A stretch of 64,000 bases of DNA from Porodaedalea pini (taxonomy: Eukaryota; Basidiomycota; Agaricomycetes; Hymenochaetales; Hymenochaetaceae). The stretch lies in contig NBAY01000072.1 of NCBI GenBank assembly GCA_002794775.1, forward strand, positions 1 to 64,000, written 5' to 3'. Within the stretch, counting starts at the first letter, position 1. Each line of letters opens with the position of its first letter. A model generated the notes under the pieces. The model was not told the origin of the DNA. It did no database searches and worked only from the letters and a program-made list of their open reading frames with translations. Below, in pieces: positions 57,934 through 64,000 of this stretch. The position numbers and the translations under genes were made by a program.

Positions 57934-58623
57934 CTGATTGAAGTTCCTCTGTCAGAGATGTGATATTTGTGTTTGCCTGATGAAGGTTGTTAACAAGAAA
58001 ATTGGCTGTCCAAACTTGCTAGTTTCACATTCACAATTGTAATAAAAAATCACTTACACATCTCAGTATACTTGTCCATGTTCCAACATGCAAAATGACA
58101 CTCAATTGTTTGAGGTCAATGAAACTTTGACATGTGGCACATGCAGACGGTGATGTGGTTCAACTGAGCAAAGACTCTTTCACAGGACTCAGACCTGCTC
58201 CTTTTATGTAGAGCAGGTGCCACTCGAGTTGACATACACGGCAATGCATGTGCCTGTGAAAGGCATTCACACAGCATGTTGTTTGCGACTTCTGTGCCTT
58301 TGGTCCCACAAGTGCACTGTTCTGTAAAGTCTTCAAGAAACCACAACCAATGTCACATCCACACAAAATCCTGTCACCAAACATGTCAATGAGCCCATCA
58401 ATCAGTGCCAGTGGATATTTTGCACTTATAATGGTGTGTCATCAGTATAAAACACATGCTCCATGTCACTGACCACTTACAGCTCCCCACTCATTATCAT
58501 GTCACACAATGAGAGCATGATGCCATGGTGGCAGGCTGCTATAAAGATGCCCATCTCATCAAATGTCCCCCATATGTGTTTTTTTGATTCTTCAGACAAA
58601 TTAGACCAGTGATCCATACACGG
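57934..58623 (-). pseudogene. KDZ-family transposase gene fragment
   Basis: Reading leftward from 58623: HWSNLSEESKKHIWGTFDE, GIFIAACHHGIM, MIMSGEL, then an intron (GTAAGT...TATAAG, about 58495-58434), AKYPLAL, MFGDRIL, a CDIGCGF motif, CCVNAFHRHMHCRVCQLEWH, a frameshift at CERVFAQ, and CWNMDKYTEM, followed by a second likely intron (GTAAGT...AAACTAG). These motifs and this order are typical of Kyakuja-Dileera-Zisupton transposases of mushrooms, which move DNA transposons. B' cuts it at 57933 and B2 at 58624, so both ends are missing. Confidence 0.85.
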
Positions 58624-59720
58624 TGTAACACCAACCGGTTCATTGGGCACGGAACAAGTGGAGCGCACATGATGTACATCACAAAGTCGAAGAGCCTCGA
58701 CTTGGCAATCGAGCAAAGTGGTACACCCGGATTGGCAGTGATTACCCAAACACGGAATGCACGCAATGACCGGATCGCACGCATCAGCTACTCGGACTGA
58801 CCCCAGTGCACTTATCTGTGCACATGTCCTCTCGACCCTGCCAAAGGTTCATTCATTTGCCTTTGTCTAACGAACATGCGCCAGCCTAGCATTGGTCATT
58901 CTGGCTCCATACAAAGGATCCCGAAGCTCACCAATGCTACACCAAGTCAACATGCGCTGTCCCCACCTTTCAGTAGTTTGGATCATGAAGCCACTCAAAG
59001 GAACACTCAGGAGGCTCAGTGGTAGGACAATAGAGGACTCGTCTTATTTTATTTTGCCTTTCATGTTTACGCCAGACACTTGTTTAGTATTTATAGAGCA
59101 CCAAATGTTGTAGATAGGATAGCAATTCCACCCCTGAGTTTCAACACCTAACTTTGTGTGATATCTCTCAGGACAGTCCCTAGGAACACTTCAGTGTCTC
59201 AGTGACTTGAATCGCTCACCTTGACTTCATTTTATTTGCGTTGCGCTCATTGCGCTCGTTCCATCCGTTCCGTCTTTGCCTCGTTTCCATTTCATTCTCG
59301 TTACCTCGACCTCGCTCCCCTCTCGTCTTTTATCTTCTGATTTAGTTCCATACATTGCCTTGCCCCCTGGCATTTCAGATGACATCCTGTTAAGCACAGG
59401 GACCAGCTGTCCATTCTGAGGACAATCCCACTCCGAGAAGTCGCACTAGTGTTAGCGCATCTCTGCGTCTTCCGACACAGCCACTGACAATCCCCCACAC
59501 ATCTCAAGTGCTCCATCGGTGCTATGCTTCGAACGCTTCCCTACTAGCGCTCTCTCCCAATTCTGTTGCCCCTGACATGCTGGAACACACACAACTCAAA
59601 TCCTTCGATCCGGAACCCACGGAACTCGACTGGAATGAGGGCATTGACCCACTAGACACGTCTCCCTTGAACTCATTCATCTGATTCCCATTCACTAACA
59701 ACTGGAACTCAGTATTTTCA
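58624..59720 (+). repeat. B2 5' LTR (1097 bp)
   Basis: TGTAACACCAACC to AGTATTTTCA. It is close to the B1 5' LTR. GGAACG-like motifs are partly decayed near the start (GGAACAAG, GGAGCG). Confidence 0.92.
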
Positions 59721-59750
59721 AGTGGAGCCCACCACAAGGGGGTTTCAATC

Positions 59751-61271
59751 GTGTCATGTTCAGGTCACCCACCGAATAAGTGGATTCTAGCCAGGCTGGA
59801 ACGTGAAGCCAGAGAAGCACAGATTCAATCAACAGACTCAGGTGAAGAAGATACTGTTGACCGCATCTTATCATCCAATCCACACAGGTCAGAGGATCTC
59901 GATGATCACTCCCCTTCACCTCCATCTTCAACAGTCCAAGCCTCGGTATCAGAAGACTCATCAAACTTTCCGTCATCATTTCCGTCTACGATCTTGTCCC
60001 TGTTCTCATTTCTCAGTTCAAATTTACCTCCGACATTAGCAGAACCATCCGCTCCGCAGTCCACCTCAGAATCCCAATCCCTGACCGATTCCCAGCAGTC
60101 CACCTTGCCGCCAGGAAGCCCTACTCTTTGTCTATCGCATCTACAGTTTCCTTCATCTGGTCCCACCGCAGTATTCTCTTCCCCAGTCATTCCATCCAAT
60201 CCATCCATTCCATCTGATCTGCTAGCAGCTCCTTTAGCGTCCAGAACTCTTGCCACTCACCAACAACTAACCTCATCATTGACTCCTCAGATCTTATGCT
60301 CGTCCCTCCACACTATCTATCAGCCACCAATGACAACAAAAGCACCACGACGCAGGCAGCATGATGCCCCGCACTTTGACGGTTCCAACACCAGGGACCT
60401 ACCCCGTTACTTCGAGGATATCGAGTTCCTCGCTGATGATCTCAATTGGGACGATGGATAAAAAGCCAAATACACCAGGTACTACACCTCGGCAGAAGTG
60501 GCTGAACTCTGGGAAACCTTGGACAAGTTCAAGGCCAACCTGATCATATGGAACAACATCAAGAAAGCAACCACCAGACTATACCCGAGCCTTGGAGTGG
60601 GACGACACTACTCCCACGCCGAGTTCGAGCAAATGGTCATCGACCGAGCCAAACAAGGGATCTGCTCTCATGAAGATCTGGGACAGTATAAGCGAGATTT
60701 CATAGTTCGATTCGACTATCTTATTGTGAAAGATAAGCTCACCAAGCCAGAATCCCAGCACACGTTCCTGAGAGTAATCACTGGCAACTTATGTACAGCG
60801 CTTCTTTGGCGCTTAGAGATCAAGGAGTCCGATCACGAAGAAGGCAACCCTTACAAAATCAAAACTATCGTCCAGCACGCCAACTTCATCCTTGGAGGAG
60901 CATCATTCAGTGGCTCGACAACTCAAGTGCCACGTACCTCGACTTCCAGCAGCTCGACTACCATCAAAAAGGAGGAAGTCGATCTCAGCACAGTCATGGA
61001 AACACTCAAGAGCTTCCAAGTCCAGCTCGATGCCATGGGACAAGGATCAGGTATGACTAGAAGCAATGCACCAGTCTCGATGTCACCAGCAGCACCTGTA
61101 CCTTCGCAGCCACGAAACCCAGGGTGCACGTTCTGTGGGGAGCTAAGCCATTTCATTCAATCTTGCCCAAAAGTCCTTGAATATATCCAGAACAGCAAGT
61201 ATGCACACAATGCGGAAGGGTGAGTTACCCTGGCCAATGGGAGCTTCGTCCCAAGCACAGTTCCTGGATGA
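59751..61271 (+). pseudogene. B2 gag
   Basis: Ser/Pro-rich N-terminus, capsid-like region (DAPHFDGSN, RYFEDIEFLADDLNW), a TAA at 60459-60461, then an open stretch through YYTSAEVAELWETL, HEDLGQYKRDFIVRF and a CCHC knuckle CTFCGELSHFIQSC (about 61127-61168). TGA at 61221-61223 is CGA in B1. TGA at 61269-61271 lies at the gag/protease border and is shared with B1. The start at 59751 is the first ATG of the long frame and is not certain. Confidence 0.85.
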
Positions 61272-61277
61272 ACAATC

Positions 61278-64000
61278 ATGGAACGTATCGATGGCTTCCT
61301 GGGAAAGGATCAAGTCATGCATACAGTCAACTTAGTCAAAGTTGCCGACTCCAAAACTACATTCCCCAAACCCGTGCTCGTGGCCTCAGTGACAATTGAG
61401 GAGATCCCAGAAGATGAATATGAGGTAGAGAGACTCAAGGTGTTGTTAGGAGAAGCAAGGAAGAGGACCAGCATGGCAAGAAAAGCTAAGTTCGACGGAG
61501 TTCAAGTCCCCCCTAAACCGACTGCGCCCCCTAGAACAGAAACCAAGACGACTCCAGTCCCCGCAGCAAAGCCAGAGGCCTCGACCCACCCAGCAAAGCT
61601 GCAGCCCGCTGACGCACCCAAGATGTCATCCACACAGCTGCAGTACCGCTATGTGTCCCCAGTCGAAGACACTGCAGTCACACAGACAGTCCTCACTCAC
61701 TCTCTCGATTCGAACATCACCATCTCGCAACGAGAACTGTTAGCTCTGGCCCCCGACATACGAAAACAGATGAAAGACCTTACCATGACAAAGCAGTTGA
61801 CAGTAGGAGACATCCATCTGGTCGGGACAGGCGGAACGAGTGCAACGAGCGCAACACATGGAATGCCTGGAATGCCCGGAACTGGCCACCCTGGCTCGTC
61901 CTGGTCCACCAACGGCCTCGTCGCACACAACGCATGCCCGGATCACAACGTAGGACCAGCTGCCAAAGAATGTCTGCCACTATGGACAGTTAAGGCAACT
62001 TTTGCGGACACATTGGAAGTCAAATGTATTCTCGACCAAGGTGCCGTCATTTGCCTCATTCACAAAGACGTATGGGAGAAATTAGGTATCCATCTACGAG
62101 CTGACCAGTCAATGACTCTTGAGTCTGCCGATACAGGTCAATCCTCTACACTGGGGATGATCCAGAATGTCAAAGTTTCCGTTGCTGGCGTCAACATTTT
62201 GCTCCAAGCACAGGTAGTTCAAAACGCTCCCTTTGAGGCCCTACTTGGTCGACCATTCTTCACCATCACTGAGTGCGAAACAAAGGACTTCCTCTCAGGA
62301 GACCAGCATATCATGCTCACCGATCCATCTGAATGCTGGCGAAAATGCAAGGTCGCAACCGGAGTCTGTACCATCACTCGCTTCAATAAGCAGTCAGGTT
62401 TTCAGTGGTCAAGGAACTGATGTCCCAGCATCGGAGAGACAACAAACAGCTCGCTATATGCACTCACAAAACTTCACATTCAGTATTTTCGATCTTAGAC
62501 TCTATGATTCCGGTCTCTATTTATGAACAATGCCATCGCCACCTTTTCTTTTCACCAGATAACTTATCCCTCAATGTCAACAATGCTCAGCACGACTCGT
62601 GCGTTCTCGAAACCCCAGACGGCACCGATCCCACAGTTCTGGCTTATAAGAAAGTCACCAATAAGGTTTGTCCTGTCGCTGGAACGCTCCCCGAGGAATT
62701 CAGGATCATGCGACGCAAGCACCCCAGCCCACTAGAAGGGATGCCAGTACTCCCTACCAAACCTTTTGCTTTTAAACCAACTGGCAAGTTTACACAGGAA
62801 CGAGCCGACACTTTTGACATCGACCCCTGTGAATTTCTTTGGCCAGAGGAACGAAAACTAGTCATCAACTTAATCATGTTACAAGAAGGTGCGCTAGCAT
62901 GGGTAGAAACTGATTGAGGAACATTGGACCCACGTTGGTTCGACCTGGTATGCATTCCGACAGTTCCGCACATTCTGTGGGTCCACAGGAACATTCCCAT
63001 TCTGCCGGGAATTCGAGAAGCAATGATCAAGCTTTTATGTGAGAAGATCAACACTGGAGTCTACAAGCCCTCGAACTCATCTTACCGATCACGGATGTTT
63101 TCAGTCATGAAGAAGGATGGAGTCTTGCTCCGCTTTGTCCATGATCTGCAAGATCTCAATAGAATTACGATATGCGACATGGCTATGCCCCCAAATGTTG
63201 ACACGCTGGCCGAGCAATTTGGTGGCTGTGCCTGCTACACCGAACTGGACCTCTTCATCACCTTCGACCAGCAAACCTTACATGAAAGCTCCTGGGACCT
63301 GACTACTTTCCAAACACCCCTAGGAACGTTTCATCTCACCATACTCCCTATGGGGTACACAAATTCACTTCAAATTCTTCACAACGACCTCACATTCATT
63401 CTGCAAGATGAGATCCCAGAAGTCATGACCCCCTATGCTGATGACATCATGGCCAGAGGACCAAAGACACGGTACGAACTCCCCGATGGATCATACAAAA
63501 TGATCCCCAAGAACCCAGGGACTCAACGCTTCATCTGGGAGCACCTCCAGGATGTCAACTGAATCCTTCAACAAGTCAAAGTTGTCGGAGGAACCTTCTC
63601 AGCAAAAAAGCTATGTATATGCACCCCATATGGCATTATTGTTGGTCACAAGTGCACTTACCAGGGTCGAGAACCAGACGACTCTAAGATTCAGAAGGTC
63701 CGCAACTGGCCATTGTGTTGCACAGTCACCGAGGTCAAGGGATTTCTCAGCACAGCAGGAGTCTTACGAGTCTTTATCAAGGACTTCGCCAAGATGGCTC
63801 GCCCACTCATTCGCCTGATGAAGAAGAACATAATTTTTGACTGGGGAATTGAAGAACAGGACACCATGGACACTCTCAAGGAAGCAGTTACGAAGTGCCT
63901 GGCCCTCTGCGCTATCGACTACCAGTCAGATCTCGAGGTCGTACTCGCTGTCGACTCATCCATCATCGGAGTCGGCTGGACGCTTGGCCAGGAGCATGCT
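61278..64000 (+). pseudogene. B2 protease and reverse transcriptase (partial)
   Basis: The protease frame 61278-62420 has the intact DQGA motif (CILDQGAVICLI). The -1 junction at 62396-62402 now reads AGGTTTT. The RT frame follows from 62405, with TGA 62915-62917 (shared with B1), PILPGIREAM, LPMGYTNSLQIL, YADDIMARG (about 63435-63461) and a TGA at 63560-63562 where B1 has CGA. It continues past the window edge. It is less decayed than B1. Confidence 0.9.

Larger units (their letters stand above)
58624..64000 (+). mobile_element. B2: Ty3/Gypsy retrotransposon, truncated by window end
   Basis: 5' LTR 58624-59720, primer site 59723-59739, gag 59751-61271, protease and RT to the window end. It is inserted in the KDZ fragment. 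It is about 95% identical to B1 over most of its length and nearly identical after 63632. The 3' spacer and 3' LTR lie outside the window. Confidence 0.9.

Noticed and set aside
1..64000. tRNA, rRNA or CRISPR array
   Set aside because: No cloverleaf-like sequence with a conserved T-loop, no rRNA core motifs and no regularly spaced direct repeats were found by eye. Repeats are LTRs or inverted repeats.

Overview
The window is repeat-rich fungal DNA, most likely from an Agaricomycete basidiomycete. The evidence is chromodomain-bearing Ty3/Gypsy elements, a KDZ-type transposase gene with ~50-nt introns, and a basidiomycete-like RNA polymerase II largest-subunit (RPB1) gene fragment that keeps its short introns. 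No intact ordinary host gene, rRNA, tRNA or CRISPR array was found. Almost everything is a pile of LTR retrotransposons inserted into each other. Family names A, B, B', C, D and F are local labels.

Layout, outermost layer first. A KDZ transposase gene (57934-58623, minus) was hit by element B' (minus, from the far left to 57933; 5' LTR 57001-57933) and by element B2 (plus, 58624 to the window end). B' was then split by A1 (plus, 8369-40609), A2 (minus, 41450-49616) and C (plus, 49794-56764). A1 in turn holds a 6.2-kb gene-fragment island (9457-15667), a C-family element C' (minus, 17075-35642) and a solo B'-type LTR that contains a solo D LTR (36196-38061). C' is split by B1 (plus, 22192-33795), whose 3' LTR is split by another solo B'-type LTR (31808-32740). 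The deepest path has six layers: KDZ, B', A1, C', B1, solo LTR. Target-site duplications support most joins: ACTGT for C, GCGC for B1, CCAT and GCAG for the nested solo LTRs, GCGA for the F LTR.

A1 and A2 face each other, and their 3' parts (35643-40609 and 41450-46416) form a nearly perfect ~5-kb inverted repeat around an 840-bp spacer of B' gag. A separate 470-bp-armed inverted repeat lies at 145-1180. The gene island carries an RPB1 fragment embedded in a copy of a CAP-Gly protein gene, and is closed by a 184-bp hairpin element.

How the elements work, as read from sequence. A and C are chromoviruses whose primer-binding site is an 11-nt complement of their own predicted RNA 5' end (Tf1-like self-priming). 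In C and C' this pairing covaries. A and C both have GGATTTT followed by exactly five codons and the gag stop, with pol in the -1 frame. B and B' lack a visible chromodomain and have a TGG-type primer site. They keep Gag and protease in one frame and reach RT through a -1 shift at GGGTTTT, again with five codons before the stop. B1 also carries a long antisense gene with an intron between pol and its 3' LTR. The LTRs of F, B' and B are each crowded with a different short CpG-containing motif. Most in-frame stops are TGA where a sister copy has CGA or CAA, which points to CpG decay.
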